From an uncultured Spirochaetota bacterium (GTDB lineage: Bacteria > Spirochaetota > Spirochaetia > Treponematales > Treponemataceae): a stretch of 64,000 nt of DNA. A program made the position numbers and the translations under genes. Below are positions 7,593-17,146 of this stretch, piece by piece; the stretch's first letter is position 1; each line of letters opens with the position of its first letter. The stretch covers positions 310,001 to 374,000 of the forward strand of contig CALXMF010000001.1 in assembly GCA_944389415.1 (NCBI GenBank), written 5' to 3'. The notes under the pieces were generated by a model that was not told the DNA's origin, ran no database searches, and saw nothing but the letters and a program-made list of their open reading frames with translations.

Positions 7593-9002
7593 TCATTTCA
7601 TAATAAAATGTATAAAAGTATTATTCGTTGCAGAATAGGGGGGATATCGTATCGGTATATCAATGGCAGATGATTTTTTCACAACAGTTTTTGGCCGAGA
7701 AAAAGTCTCAAATCCAAATTTACCATGATACTGTCCAAGTCCGCTGTTTCCTGCACCACCAAAGGGCAAGCGCGGGGTAGCAAGATGCATGATCGTGTCG
7801 TTTATACAGCCTCCGCCAAACCGAAGCCGTAAAGAGATTTCTTTCTGAACCCGCACATCATTAGAAAAGAGATACAGAGCGAGCGGAATAGGCCGCTGTG
7901 ATATAAACTGCATCGCATCTGCGACAGTGCGTATCGGCAATACAGGTAAAATAGGGCCAAAGATTTCATCCTGCATTACTGATGAATCAACCGCCGGATT
8001 ATCCAAAAGTACCGGCGCTATCTTTCGAATCGTCCGATCACAGAACACTACTGCATTACAAATAGCAGTTCCATTTAAAGGATTGCTTTTATCAGCAAGA
8101 GCACATAACCTGTCAAAGTGATGTTCATTAATAATAGATGGATACTGGTCATTATGTACAGGATCTGTTCCATAAAACATTTTGATATATCTATTCATTG
8201 CTGCGAGCAATCTATCTTTTATCTGTTCACAGACAAGAACATAATCAGGAGCAACACAAGTTTGTCCCGCATTCAGAAGTTTTCCCCAGATAATTCTGCG
8301 GGCGGCAAGATCTATATCAGCAGTAGTGTCTACAATACAAGGACTTTTACCGCCCAGTTCCAGACATACAGGCACAAGCCGCTGCGCCGCAGCTTGTGCA
8401 ACAACTTTGCCAACAGCAGGGCTCCCCGTAAAAAAGATAAAATCAAACGGCTGCTCCAATAACAATGTATTCTCTTCCCTGCCGCCGCTGACCGCCGCGA
8501 TATAGTGCTGGTCAAATGTATCTGCAATAAGAGATATAATCAGTTCTGAAGTATGCAGCGAATATCTGGAAGGTTTTACTATAGCACAGTTACCTGCAGC
8601 AATGGCTGATATAAGCGGAGCTATGGTAAGCATAAAAGGATAGTTCCATGGCGACATGATCAGTACAACCCCATGCGGATCCCGGTAAATACGCGCTGCC
8701 GCAGGAAAATGCGCTGCAGAAAGAGATACTCGCTTAGGACGCGCCCATGAAGCTACATGGCGAATCGCATAAGAAATTTCTTCTAAAACAAGACCAATTT
8801 CTGTTTCGTATGCTTCAAACGGCGCCTTACCCAAATCAGCGTGCAGCGCTTCTTCAATATCTGTTTGATGTGATATAATTACTTTTCTCAGCTGTTTAAG
8901 CTGTTCTTTACGAAACACAGTTGAAAGAGTCTTTCCAGACGCGAAAAAAGACTGCTGAGCCTGCACCAGCGCGGCTGTTTGTTCTTTTTTATTATCCATC
9001 AT
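7593..9002 (-). CDS. NAD(P)-dependent aldehyde dehydrogenase (ALDH3-like)
   Basis: This 469-residue enzyme oxidises aldehydes to acids. Landmarks are the cofactor loop SPWNYPFMLTIAPLISAIAAGN, FFTGSPAVGKVV, the catalytic Glu in LELGGKSP, catalytic C249 in GQTCVAPDYV and PFGGAGNSGLGQYHGKFGF. Length and lack of an N-terminal extension match the class 3 or fatty-aldehyde subgroup. The hydrophobic, basic C-terminus (IDIPIRYPPY...) may help membrane contact, as in fatty aldehyde dehydrogenases. Two adjacent ATGs (9002 and 8999) are possible starts. The first overlaps the stop of the glycosylase-like gene, so the two are coupled. The substrate is not deducible. Confidence 0.93.
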   Translation of the reverse strand: MMDNKKEQTAALVQAQQSFFASGKTLSTVFRKEQLKQLRKVIISHQTDIEEALHADLGKAPFEAYETEIGLVLEEISYAIRHVASWARPKRVSLSAAHFPAAARIYRDPHGVVLIMSPWNYPFMLTIAPLISAIAAGNCAIVKPSRYSLHTSELIISLIADTFDQHYIAAVSGGREENTLLLEQPFDFIFFTGSPAVGKVVAQAAAQRLVPVCLELGGKSPCIVDTTADIDLAARRIIWGKLLNAGQTCVAPDYVLVCEQIKDRLLAAMNRYIKMFYGTDPVHNDQYPSIINEHHFDRLCALADKSNPLNGTAICNAVVFCDRTIRKIAPVLLDNPAVDSSVMQDEIFGPILPVLPIRTVADAMQFISQRPIPLALYLFSNDVRVQKEISLRLRFGGGCINDTIMHLATPRLPFGGAGNSGLGQYHGKFGFETFSRPKTVVKKSSAIDIPIRYPPYSATNNTFIHFIMK

Positions 9003-9769
9003 ATTCTCATACCGAAAATTTCGCGGCGATGTGTAGTACCAATTTCAGTAAGACGCTCATTAAGACTACATAAAGCACCAGCCGCCTGCTGCGCATCAGA
9101 GAGTTTGCGCAATTCTGTTAGAAAACTATTCATTGAAAAATGCCTGAATACCTGCACCTGTTCCCATGCCGCACTGTTTCCTGTATACGCTGCGCAAAGC
9201 GTATCCCGGTACAAAGCGAAAATTCCCCGGTGTTTCAGTTCCCCATATCCGACAAGCCATAACGCGCAGCAAGTTTCCTCCGTCAAAGTCTGATGCAGCT
9301 GCGCAGTCGCTTTCGCCATCCATTCCTGACTTTCCTGTATCAACTGAGCTGCCTGTACGCTATGTGCTGCCAGATATTTAAGATGTCCTGTTTTTGCCGT
9401 ATGAACAGGCGTTTTATTCAAGATCAAAGTATTTTTTCTGAAGTCAATTCCCAACTCTGGATTACGGCGAAAAAATCCTTCCGCGATTTTACCCGACTGA
9501 CCAACTAGATATCGGCGGTTCATCTCTCGCTGTTCATCTTTACCCGGATTATCCCCAACAACGATTAGCTTGATCTCATTATCCTGCGTTACAGCGTCAA
9601 AGTCTCTGCTATATACCACTGGTGTTTCTATGGGATATGGCGGAGTATCCTGCTGAGCCGCACATGCCTGCAATTCACAAAGATCCGGCACAGCGGCTGC
9701 CCATTCAGCAGTTTTCAGCTTGAACGCATCTCGAAACTTACAAAATGCTGCCCATTGTATAGAAGTCAC
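8999..9769 (-). CDS. Uracil-DNA-glycosylase-superfamily protein
   Basis: The 256-residue protein shows the superfamily pattern. A first motif, VVGDNPGKDEQ with RYLVGQSGKIAEGFF, corresponds to the water-activating and uracil-stacking loop. A beta-strand/Asn segment TLILNKTPVHT follows, and a late RHFSMNSF stands where the HPS/HPSP motif of motif II lies in other families. Asp/Asn residues in the first loop are compatible with base excision, but the motifs differ from the standard UDG families 1-5, so activity is inferred. It is embedded in an operon by ATGA overlaps on both sides (GNAT upstream, aldehyde dehydrogenase downstream), an odd setting for a repair enzyme. Confidence 0.75.
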   Translation of the reverse strand: MTSIQWAAFCKFRDAFKLKTAEWAAAVPDLCELQACAAQQDTPPYPIETPVVYSRDFDAVTQDNEIKLIVVGDNPGKDEQREMNRRYLVGQSGKIAEGFFRRNPELGIDFRKNTLILNKTPVHTAKTGHLKYLAAHSVQAAQLIQESQEWMAKATAQLHQTLTEETCCALWLVGYGELKHRGIFALYRDTLCAAYTGNSAAWEQVQVFRHFSMNSFLTELRKLSDAQQAAGALCSLNERLTEIGTTHRREIFGMRI

Positions 9770-10344
9770 AAAAATGCCTTCCTGCTGCAGCTCATCACAA
9801 TACCATCTGTGGTATATTCCGGTGTTGCAGTTGAAAAAAAACCGCTCAATCTTGCAGTCTCACGAAACCCTGCACTGCGATAAATAGCCTGCGCTTTTTT
9901 CCATTCTGTATTAACCAGAAGCTGCAGAAGCGAAATCTGCGGACAGCAATCAAGCACCTGTGTACAGCTTCTTATAAACAGCATTCTGCCAAGTCCGTGA
10001 CCTCGATACCTGTTAGAAAGAGCCATTGAGGAAATATATAATACCGTACCGCTGCCGTCATGACTTTGCAGTGCCGAATGCCCTAATTTGAACGATGAAG
10101 TTGCCTCAGCAAGTTCATGCCAGATTTCCGAGGAAAAATATCCTGCCGGCACTGCAACATCCTGCGAACGGTCTTCAAGAATCAGAAATCCTGTGGAAAA
10201 AGCAATAATCCGTTCACGAAAAGTATCTTCACTTTCCTGAATCTGCGAGATAAATGCCTGGCGTTCAATATCCATGATGGCTGTTAGATCGGCAACGGTT
10301 GCCTGCCGTAAATAAAAAGCATCGCTTCCGCTGGACATAGGCAT
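9766..10344 (-). CDS. GNAT-family N-acetyltransferase
   Basis: This is a 192-residue single-domain acetyltransferase. The N-terminus FYLRQATVADLTAIMDIERQ is a typical GNAT beta1-alpha1. The acetyl-CoA pyrophosphate loop is RYRGHGLGRMLFIRSC, matching the Q/RxxGxG/A motif A. Motif B is LLQLLVNTEWKKAQAIYRSAGF. It transfers an acetyl group from acetyl-CoA to an unknown amine, possibly a peptide or small molecule. The start codon overlaps the lipoprotein stop (TAATG) and its stop overlaps the next gene by ATGA. A strong ribosome binding site is absent, so translation probably depends on coupling. Confidence 0.88.
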   Translation of the reverse strand: MPMSSGSDAFYLRQATVADLTAIMDIERQAFISQIQESEDTFRERIIAFSTGFLILEDRSQDVAVPAGYFSSEIWHELAEATSSFKLGHSALQSHDGSGTVLYISSMALSNRYRGHGLGRMLFIRSCTQVLDCCPQISLLQLLVNTEWKKAQAIYRSAGFRETARLSGFFSTATPEYTTDGIVMSCSRKAFL

Positions 10345-11504
10345 TATCGCTCAGCCTCCGTAATGCGATATGTTACAACAACCGGCTCGGTCGGCAGCTT
10401 TTCCTGATCCGCTTTTCCAACAGAGAAGAACGGCATTACTTTGCCTATCTTGCCATGCACCAGCTTAACAGTAACCATATCTATTCCATTAATTGCGATA
10501 GTACAAGTACCATCACCGTTATCCGTTATGCGCAGTTTGTTTGCTGTATCATACCCCTTCTGCACTTCCGGTGTTGAATACAAATAAGCCGTATTTGGCT
10601 CTTGTTCTTCTACTAAATCAGTATAAATTTTACCATCGTAAGTATAAACACCAAATTGCCCTGCTGTATTGATTTCAAAACGCATATAGTCAGACAACCA
10701 GCCTTCCGCATCTGCGGTATAACTGAACACAAAACCAAAAGCGCTTTTCTCATACCCGCCATTTTTTTTGAACTCCGCTTCAATCACGCTGAACGGACCA
10801 ATTTGCGGAGCTGTAAAGAAATAGCCGTAATCAGAGAACGTACGGCGCTTTTTTTCGGAGTCGGGTTTCTTAACACTCATTTCCTGCTCAGTCCCCGGTT
10901 TCTCATTTTCAACAAGCGGCTGGCTGGAAGCAGCATCTGCATCAGCGTCTTTATTATCCGCTTCCGATTCATCAGAAGAGATCGCAGATGAATCAAAAAT
11001 ACGGACTTCTTTTGTAGAGATCTCTGGTTCAGTTTCTTTATCAACAGACGTGCTTTCTTCTTCATCATCGCCTGTATCAAAAATACTTGGACCTTCAGTT
11101 TCAGCTGCCGTACGTTTTTTTGAGTCTGAATCTGTCTGATCATTTTTGGAGCCCTTATTTTTCTCATCGTTATTCTTTCCGGCGCCTTGTTCAGACGATT
11201 CCGTGATATCATCTCTGCCAGCAGTTCCATCACCAAGACTAGCGGCATCATCTGTATCCGTATTGTCTGCAGAATCCTCTTCCATCTGAAACGAATCATA
11301 AATATTTATCCGTTCTGTTGTTCCCTCTATTTCTGTCCGATCTGGTTCCGGCTCTTCTATAGGTACCGGATCAGGTGGTACAGCCGGTTCACTTTCCGTA
11401 ATGACGGTCTCTGCCGGTTCAGCTGGTTCAGCCGATTTACAGCCTGTAATCCCCAAAATAAAAATTATACCTGCGGCGCAGCACAGCGGAATGTACTTTT
11501 TCAT
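10344..11504 (-). CDS. Lipoprotein with acidic linker and C-terminal beta domain
   Basis: This 386-residue lipoprotein begins at the ATG at 11504, which has GGGAGGT 7 nt upstream; an upstream in-frame ATG at 11561 lacks a ribosome binding site. The signal peptide ends in the lipobox LGITGC. Residues about 24-240 are low-complexity, rich in Asp, Glu, Ser and Thr, with a repeated IYDS/IFDT/IFDSS element (three copies). The C-terminal 150 residues (from FSDYGYFFTAPQIGPF) look like a beta-sandwich, possibly a laminin-G/concanavalin-type fold; this is a guess from the strand pattern. It is the first gene of the five-gene minus-strand operon, probably surface or periplasm exposed. Confidence 0.82.
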   Translation of the reverse strand: MKKYIPLCCAAGIIFILGITGCKSAEPAEPAETVITESEPAVPPDPVPIEEPEPDRTEIEGTTERINIYDSFQMEEDSADNTDTDDAASLGDGTAGRDDITESSEQGAGKNNDEKNKGSKNDQTDSDSKKRTAAETEGPSIFDTGDDEEESTSVDKETEPEISTKEVRIFDSSAISSDESEADNKDADADAASSQPLVENEKPGTEQEMSVKKPDSEKKRRTFSDYGYFFTAPQIGPFSVIEAEFKKNGGYEKSAFGFVFSYTADAEGWLSDYMRFEINTAGQFGVYTYDGKIYTDLVEEQEPNTAYLYSTPEVQKGYDTANKLRITDNGDGTCTIAINGIDMVTVKLVHGKIGKVMPFFSVGKADQEKLPTEPVVVTYRITEAER

Positions 11505-11667
11505 ACTGACCTCCCAATTTTTTATTTCTGTTACTATAACATAAGATATTACGCACCGCAATGCGATAAAACATCCGGAACAGCCAACTTTTACAGCTGT
11601 TAGAATAACACAGTTGTTATATCCGGTTATTTTTACGGATGACCAGGTTATTTTTTGGTTTAGATAA

Positions 11668-11697
11668 TTGACTGGTTCAACATACTCCTTCTAGTAT
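11668..11697 (+). promoter_or_regulatory. Promoter for leaderless transcript of the 11704 gene
   Basis: TTGACT (11668-11673) and TAGTAT (11692-11697) are separated by 18 bp. The -10 box ends 6 nt before the ATG at 11704, so transcription is predicted to start at or within a base of the A of the start codon. No Shine-Dalgarno fits between. Confidence 0.6.
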
Positions 11698-11703
11698 GGA
11701 ACA

Positions 11704-12513
11704 ATGTTAATATACCGTTTGTTTTGCAATATTCTGTATTTTTTGGGTATGCTTTTCACGCTATCCGCTGTACAGCCATCTGCATCTTTTCTTGGAACAT
11801 GGAATGATCCATGCTGCAGAGGGTATGATGCGTCTATATTTGATACATGGTTTCTACGTGTACAATTCGATAAAGATAACATACCAACTTACACTTTCTT
11901 TGAACCTCCGGCCGGCAGCAGCTGGCAGCAGATAAGTTCATCAGTATATTATCTGGATGGCACACCATATGATAATACCGTTTCAACAGGTGTTCCACTT
12001 CCCGAATTTATCACAATGAAAAATGTTTCTGTTTATGTATACCGGGGAGTAAATCCGCTGCTTCAGCAACAGGAACAGAACCGCACATATCCAGCAGGTA
12101 TTCTGGACCGTTTCCGTTTTTATCAGTTCACCGGAGACGCAAAAGTGCTCGGTATAGGAGTTTCTCTTGATAATTATCTCATAGCGGTAGACACCTGGTC
12201 TAAATTTGTTTTTGCATATGGGGAAATAACAGCTGTAAAAAAATCATTTGGACAGATGGTGCCTCAGCAATATACCGCAGTTGAAAAATCTTCTCTGCAC
12301 AGCGGCATACGCCCCTTTTATGAATATGACCCAATCGGATATGTAAATGCTGACGGAACTGTCGTTCTGTATACGGAGTATAAAGACCGGGTAAAAGAAA
12401 ACGGCGCTGTACATTATTTCCCGGTAATTTACGATACGGGCAGAGCGGCAGCAGGCTATGAGCCAAATGCTGCCGGCTGTTCCCCATATCTGTTGTATAT
12501 CGCACAGAATTAA
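11704..12513 (+). CDS. Exported protein of unknown function
   Basis: I do not recognise this 269-residue protein. It starts with a hydrophobic segment (MLIYRLFCNILYFLGMLFTL, cleavage probably near SAVQPSA). A largely beta-rich mature region follows, with a Cys pair in NDPCCRGYD and a late single Cys in AAGCSPYLLY. Repeated short patterns of aromatic residues and turns (GTWNDP, YYLDGTPYDN, GYVNADGTVVLYTEY) recall small secreted beta-sandwich or lipocalin-like domains. It has its own promoter and converges with the serine hydrolase gene, 11 bp away. No function is proposed. Confidence 0.7.
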   Translation: MLIYRLFCNILYFLGMLFTLSAVQPSASFLGTWNDPCCRGYDASIFDTWFLRVQFDKDNIPTYTFFEPPAGSSWQQISSSVYYLDGTPYDNTVSTGVPLPEFITMKNVSVYVYRGVNPLLQQQEQNRTYPAGILDRFRFYQFTGDAKVLGIGVSLDNYLIAVDTWSKFVFAYGEITAVKKSFGQMVPQQYTAVEKSSLHSGIRPFYEYDPIGYVNADGTVVLYTEYKDRVKENGAVHYFPVIYDTGRAAAGYEPNAAGCSPYLLYIAQN

Positions 12514-12524
12514 ATTCTGCGCTG

Positions 12525-13826
12525 CTATTTTTTCATTAAGTAATCAGCAACTGCCTGATACGCAGGCAGTGACCACGGATCATTATACTTATTAGCCGCC
12601 ATTGGGTGAGATCCAAAACGCACAATAACCATCTGCGCAGCCGGATCTATATAAATAGTCTGTCCGTGAACACCGCGCGCGCAGTATGCGCCGTCTGCAT
12701 TCCCCGTATTCCACCACATACTGCGGTAACTCCAGCCGACAAGCTCAGGATGATCTCCACGGGCAAATACGGCTTTATCGCCGCCGTTCGCGATATCCTG
12801 TACAGCCGCTGCGGGGATAATCTGCTTTCTGCCAACTTTACCGCCATTACGCAGCATCTCGCCGAACGCAGCCATATCACGAAGATTCAGATTAAAACCG
12901 CCGCCGGCAAACGCAATACCTGAGGGGTCAAGCTGATAGTATCCATCATACTTTGCCCCCATCGGAACCCAGATTTTTTCAGAGAGCAGCTCTGTAATAC
13001 TTTTGCCGGTAACCCGTGATATAATCCATCCCATTACGTCTGTATTGATAGTGCGATAACCAAACTTTTCACCATGTTCCTGTCCGGGAATTTTCTGCAC
13101 AGTAGCAAGATACTCATAATAATTGCGAGGTCCATTATAATCCGCAGGACGGAATGGATTTCCGGCAGCGGTAAATTTCCAGACTTCTGCGTTTGGATCA
13201 TTATAATCCTCGCTGTATTGTATAGATGTGGTCATATCAAGAACCTGACGTACTGTCGCATCGCCGAAAGCAGACTGTTTGAGTTCAGGAACGTACTCGC
13301 CGACAAGCTTTGTTTCATCAATGACACCCTCCGCGATAAGTATCGCGCCGAGCGTACCGGTAAATGATTTACTAACAGACATGGCCGCGTGCAGTCCGTC
13401 AGGTTTTAAGCTGCCGGCATATTTTTCATATACTATTTTACCCTTATGTACTACAATAATACCATCTGTGTAGTTCTTTTCCAGAGATTCGGCCCAAGTC
13501 ATCGGGGTGCTTTCTCCCGTCGGCATAAACGTTACGGAATCGATAGCATCATCTATACGTGTTTTGAATGTAAAATATTTTTCTTTTGCCGCACGCACTT
13601 CACGGGTAGGCATAAACTCGCGCATATGCGTTACGCTGTAACGAAGCGCGGGAAAAACAAAAAACGAACCATCTGCGGCGGATAACGTCTTATCTGCCGG
13701 CGGCGGAAACCCCTGCATCCATCCCATGGTATTTGGGTCACTTTCTTTTGCGTCAGGAAACGTCTGCGCAGCCATAATGCTCAGGCAGAACACCGCCATA
13801 ATGATATAAAACACCTTTGTTCTCAA
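12525..13826 (-). CDS. Exported serine hydrolase, class C beta-lactamase fold
   Basis: The 433-residue protein has a signal peptide (about 1-20, SIMAAQ) and a beta-lactamase/penicillin-binding domain. The nucleophile motif SxxK is in AMSVSKSFTG, the Tyr-x-Asn-type element in GYRTINTDVMGW, and the HxG replacement of KTG in ARGVHGQTIYID. HxG variants are common in esterase EstB-like and 6-aminohexanoate-dimer-hydrolase-like members, so an esterase or amidase is likelier than a beta-lactamase. Translation starts at TTG (13826-13824) with a strong AGGAGGT 7 nt upstream. It is monocistronic, with its promoter in the divergent gap before the surface operon. Confidence 0.9.
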   Translation of the reverse strand: MRTKVFYIIMAVFCLSIMAAQTFPDAKESDPNTMGWMQGFPPPADKTLSAADGSFFVFPALRYSVTHMREFMPTREVRAAKEKYFTFKTRIDDAIDSVTFMPTGESTPMTWAESLEKNYTDGIIVVHKGKIVYEKYAGSLKPDGLHAAMSVSKSFTGTLGAILIAEGVIDETKLVGEYVPELKQSAFGDATVRQVLDMTTSIQYSEDYNDPNAEVWKFTAAGNPFRPADYNGPRNYYEYLATVQKIPGQEHGEKFGYRTINTDVMGWIISRVTGKSITELLSEKIWVPMGAKYDGYYQLDPSGIAFAGGGFNLNLRDMAAFGEMLRNGGKVGRKQIIPAAAVQDIANGGDKAVFARGDHPELVGWSYRSMWWNTGNADGAYCARGVHGQTIYIDPAAQMVIVRFGSHPMAANKYNDPWSLPAYQAVADYLMKK

Positions 13827-13965
13827 AATAATACCTCCTATCTGTGTATTTCTCTTGGATCATAATACTGATTATATCTCTCACAGTTACCGGGCGCAAG
13901 TTTTCGTTTATAAAATCAGAAAAAGATAAAAATAAAGATAATAAGTAGTGTTCTGAGCGGAACTA

Positions 13966-13974
13966 TGTTATACT
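13966..13974 (+). promoter_or_regulatory. Extended -10 promoter for the surface operon
   Basis: TGTTATACT (13966-13974) is an extended -10 element (TGnTATACT) 43 bp before the lipoprotein ATG. No clear -35 box is seen. The transcript would include the GGGGG-type ribosome binding site at about 14008. Confidence 0.55.
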
Positions 13975-14017
13975 TTAAAATATATATGTGCCGTTTACCA
14001 AAAACAAGGGGGTATTT

Positions 14018-14764
14018 ATGAAAAAAACCTGCTTATTTGTAATAGTATGTATATTACTGCCTGTACTGCTATTATCATGCGGGGCGCTGACTCGCCCCAT
14101 GGAACGGCATACCGTCGTTGAACTCCATATAACAGGTATTCAAGAGTATCAGAACAGCACAGCCGGAGCACGGGTTCTCTCAGACAGTTTCAAAGACGCG
14201 TCGCTTACAATTAATATTATGGGAGATTATCACGCGGAACAAACTGTCAAACTGACCACGGAAACAACATCAGTTTCGTTCAGCGGCATCCCTGTTGGTG
14301 CCAGAATACAGGCTGCTGCGTCAGTTACAACAGCCGACGGCAAACTGACATATACAGGAAAATCAGCTGAAATTATCGTATCAGCAGGAATAAACACACT
14401 CCCTGTGGCGATTGACCAGCCTGATATAACCATAGATATCTTTGATTCACCGCAGCTATCGATGACATCATCAAATCCGACTGTAACGGACAACGGGGAT
14501 ATATATACTGTAACCGGTGTCACCGCTGACACAACAATAACAGTCACTGTTTCAAACGCAGCGGCATTTAACGGAGCTGAATATAGCTGGTATCTGAACG
14601 GTGAAAAGGTAGCGATGGATGACACAACAGAGCCTTCTTGGACTATTAAGTTGGACGGCAGTACTCCGCAGCCTCTCCCTGGAACCAACACTATTATGGT
14701 TGTTATTTCACGTCCTGACGGAACATACCGTTCCGCCGCAAGAACATTTACACTATCTGTATAA
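14018..14764 (+). CDS. Surface lipoprotein with Ig-like beta domains
   Basis: This 248-residue lipoprotein has a lipobox in LLLSCG near residue 20; the ATG at 14018 is preceded by GGGGGT. The mature part seems to hold two beta-sandwich modules. The first (about 35-135, VVELHITGI... to LPVAIDQ) resembles a carboxypeptidase-regulatory or fibronectin-like fold. The second (about 145-248, containing VTGVTADTTITVTVSN and AEYSWYLNGEKV) resembles an Ig-like domain. No catalytic residues are visible. It is the first gene of a five-gene plus-strand operon of envelope proteins, 25 bp before the next lipoprotein gene, and shares its style of N-terminal repeat. Role unknown; adhesion or scaffold is a guess. 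Confidence 0.75.
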   Translation: MKKTCLFVIVCILLPVLLLSCGALTRPMERHTVVELHITGIQEYQNSTAGARVLSDSFKDASLTINIMGDYHAEQTVKLTTETTSVSFSGIPVGARIQAAASVTTADGKLTYTGKSAEIIVSAGINTLPVAIDQPDITIDIFDSPQLSMTSSNPTVTDNGDIYTVTGVTADTTITVTVSNAAAFNGAEYSWYLNGEKVAMDDTTEPSWTIKLDGSTPQPLPGTNTIMVVISRPDGTYRSAARTFTLSV

Positions 14765-14789
14765 AGTAAAAATACCGGAGGCACAGTTG

Positions 14790-17108
14790 ATGAAGAAAAA
14801 AAATCATTATATCATTATCAGTACTCTGACGCTGGCTGTAACGCTGCTTTCATGCAGCAATCTGCTGGATAAAACACCGGTACAGAAAGGGCAGATAACT
14901 ATAACACTCAATACACCGGGGCGCACGGTCTCACCAGTAGCCGCGGTAGATATCACTGCGATTACGGAATGGGATGTGACAGTTACGCAGAATAAAACAG
15001 AGGTGCTAGAAGAAAAATTATCAGCGCAGAACGGCAGCATATCCATCCAGCTGCCAGCCGGTACATATACATTTTCCGTAGAGGGTACAGACGGCAATAG
15101 TGATGTGACTTTTAGCGGCAGCACGGAGAATGTAACGGTAAACTCACAAACCGCCTCCGTATCCATTGTCGTATATCCCAAGAAAACAGAGAATGGGACA
15201 GGAACTTTTTCCTATACAATAACGGTGGCAGGTGAGATAAATAAGGACGGCATTGAGGCCGCTTTAGAATCAATTGCTGATCCCGATACACGTATCTCTA
15301 TAACAAATATAGAGGTACGTGATAGTAAAATAATAACACTGGAAGCGTCCAATGTTCAGTCAGGGTTTTATCTGCTTTCTGTAACATATTATGATCAAGC
15401 ATTTCTGCTCGGTGATGAGCTCATAGAGATTTGCGCCGGGGCGACAACTACAGGGAGTGCTGAAAACGTGGAGTTTATCAAAGAAACCGATCCATATGTG
15501 TCCGCTACAGGAACTGGGGACGGCAGCCGTCCGTGGCTACCGGGAAAGATAATTGATTTTGTAGATGCTGTGGAAGCTGCAACACCAACACCAGAAGTAG
15601 ATCTGATATATGTAGATAAAAGCATACCTCCAATAGCCTTCACCGATCGAACTAAGGATGGAACGGTTATTATTGGCTTCTTTAGCAACGATAATCCGTC
15701 TGTTACCCGTTATAAGTGCACACTGTCTGTTTCATCGGGAACAACAACACTCTCAATTGATGCTGCGCATCTTGCGGAGCAGGGCGGTATTACCGTAGCA
15801 AAAGGAAACCAGATTGAGCTGCTTGAAACAACGCTCTCTGACGGAGAAACGATTGTTCTTACGCTGGATAAGGCTTTTCCTCCTGATGTAGGAGACACAA
15901 TCATATCAAAGAACTGTACAGAAGAGATAGCGCAAAGGTTTCTGGTAGGTGACGGTTCCGAGTATAAAATCAGCAGCAGCGGAACACTCATCCGTGCTGA
16001 AAGTCCATATGCTGCATGGGATCAGCAAAGAGTATTATATGTTGATAATACCGCGGCTAACCTTATATTCGCATCTTTTCCAGCAGTCGCAATGACAGAT
16101 TTCTGTTTTGACTGGGATAACAATATATATGTGTGTACTAGCAATCAAAAAATAAGAAAAATCCCGCAGGGAGAAACATATACAGAAGCAACACCAATGC
16201 CGCTTACTGGACCCACAAATACCGTAAGTATAGCATGTGATAACGGGAATCTGTATGTGTTGGAATGCAGTGCAGAACAGCCGCCGAGAGTACGGCTCTG
16301 GCAATACAAGTGTGCTGATTTTGACGGAACAGAGACATCTGTTTCAGGTACTCAGATTGAGCTATCTGCCTCTGGTCTTGATCTGTCGGATTATATCCCC
16401 CCGGTTATTGCCGCCGCTGATAGCACAATATATCTTGCCGCGCCATATACAGCAGACAACAAATGGAAAGTATATGCGTGGACTATAAACGATGATGGAA
16501 CAACTATCACAGCAGAGCAAAAATACAGTTCCGATGTTGATCTGTTGAGCAGTACCAGCCTTACAGTATCTGCTGTCGGTGGTTCATCAGTTGATTGGTA
16601 CACATTTCGTGTAAGCGACCTGCTGGTACAGGACGGTGCTGTGTACGCGCTGCTCAGTGAGGTAACCGATGAATTTATAACATCTTCACCTAATACGAGC
16701 CGCGGCGCTGTAGTAAAACTTACCGATACCGGTTCCGCCCTCTCAGTAGATACAAGTTTCGGCAGCAATGGGCTCCTTGGCTGGACAGCAGCCCCGCAGA
16801 GTCTTCCGTATGGTGACGCAACAGCCAATACAACAGTAGACTGCTACTGGCCCGCTTCCGATAATACAAATGGATTCTACGGGCCGGCGAAATTCGTGGC
16901 GGTAAAACCAAAGAAACTGGTAATCGCCGACGACGGGGCGACTGGTTCACCGGACACCTCCACTTCATCGGGAATGATAAATCAGAAAAACCGGATTGTC
17001 GAAGTTGACCTATCCAGCGGGACAATAAGCGAGATAGTCTCATTTACAGAAGATCAGCTTATTAACTTTGATATTTCCGTTTCAGACGGAAGCGGCTGGT
17101 TCGATTGA
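14790..17108 (+). CDS. Large lipoprotein with beta-propeller-like region
   Basis: This 772-residue lipoprotein starts at ATG 14790 with GGAGG 9 nt upstream. The lipobox is LLSCSN. Residues about 30-250 form two beta-sandwich stretches (GQITITLNTPGRTVSP and FSYTITVAGEINKDGIEAALESI). From about residue 400 the pattern AMTDFCFDWDNNIYVCTSNQKIRKI, GNLYVLECS and IYLAAPYT looks like blades of an NHL or six-bladed propeller, often used for binding. Its extracellular location is inferred from the lipoprotein signal. It lies between another lipoprotein gene and a small exported protein gene in one operon. Confidence 0.75.
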   Translation: MKKKNHYIIISTLTLAVTLLSCSNLLDKTPVQKGQITITLNTPGRTVSPVAAVDITAITEWDVTVTQNKTEVLEEKLSAQNGSISIQLPAGTYTFSVEGTDGNSDVTFSGSTENVTVNSQTASVSIVVYPKKTENGTGTFSYTITVAGEINKDGIEAALESIADPDTRISITNIEVRDSKIITLEASNVQSGFYLLSVTYYDQAFLLGDELIEICAGATTTGSAENVEFIKETDPYVSATGTGDGSRPWLPGKIIDFVDAVEAATPTPEVDLIYVDKSIPPIAFTDRTKDGTVIIGFFSNDNPSVTRYKCTLSVSSGTTTLSIDAAHLAEQGGITVAKGNQIELLETTLSDGETIVLTLDKAFPPDVGDTIISKNCTEEIAQRFLVGDGSEYKISSSGTLIRAESPYAAWDQQRVLYVDNTAANLIFASFPAVAMTDFCFDWDNNIYVCTSNQKIRKIPQGETYTEATPMPLTGPTNTVSIACDNGNLYVLECSAEQPPRVRLWQYKCADFDGTETSVSGTQIELSASGLDLSDYIPPVIAAADSTIYLAAPYTADNKWKVYAWTINDDGTTITAEQKYSSDVDLLSSTSLTVSAVGGSSVDWYTFRVSDLLVQDGAVYALLSEVTDEFITSSPNTSRGAVVKLTDTGSALSVDTSFGSNGLLGWTAAPQSLPYGDATANTTVDCYWPASDNTNGFYGPAKFVAVKPKKLVIADDGATGSPDTSTSSGMINQKNRIVEVDLSSGTISEIVSFTEDQLINFDISVSDGSGWFD

Positions 17109-17146
17109 ATAACAGCGCTCTAAGTTTATTTTTCAGAAGGACGAAT

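Noticed and set aside
14230-14784. 184-codon minus-strand frame
   Set aside because: Opposite the lipoprotein gene at 14018, whose lipobox, ribosome binding site and promoter are all present.
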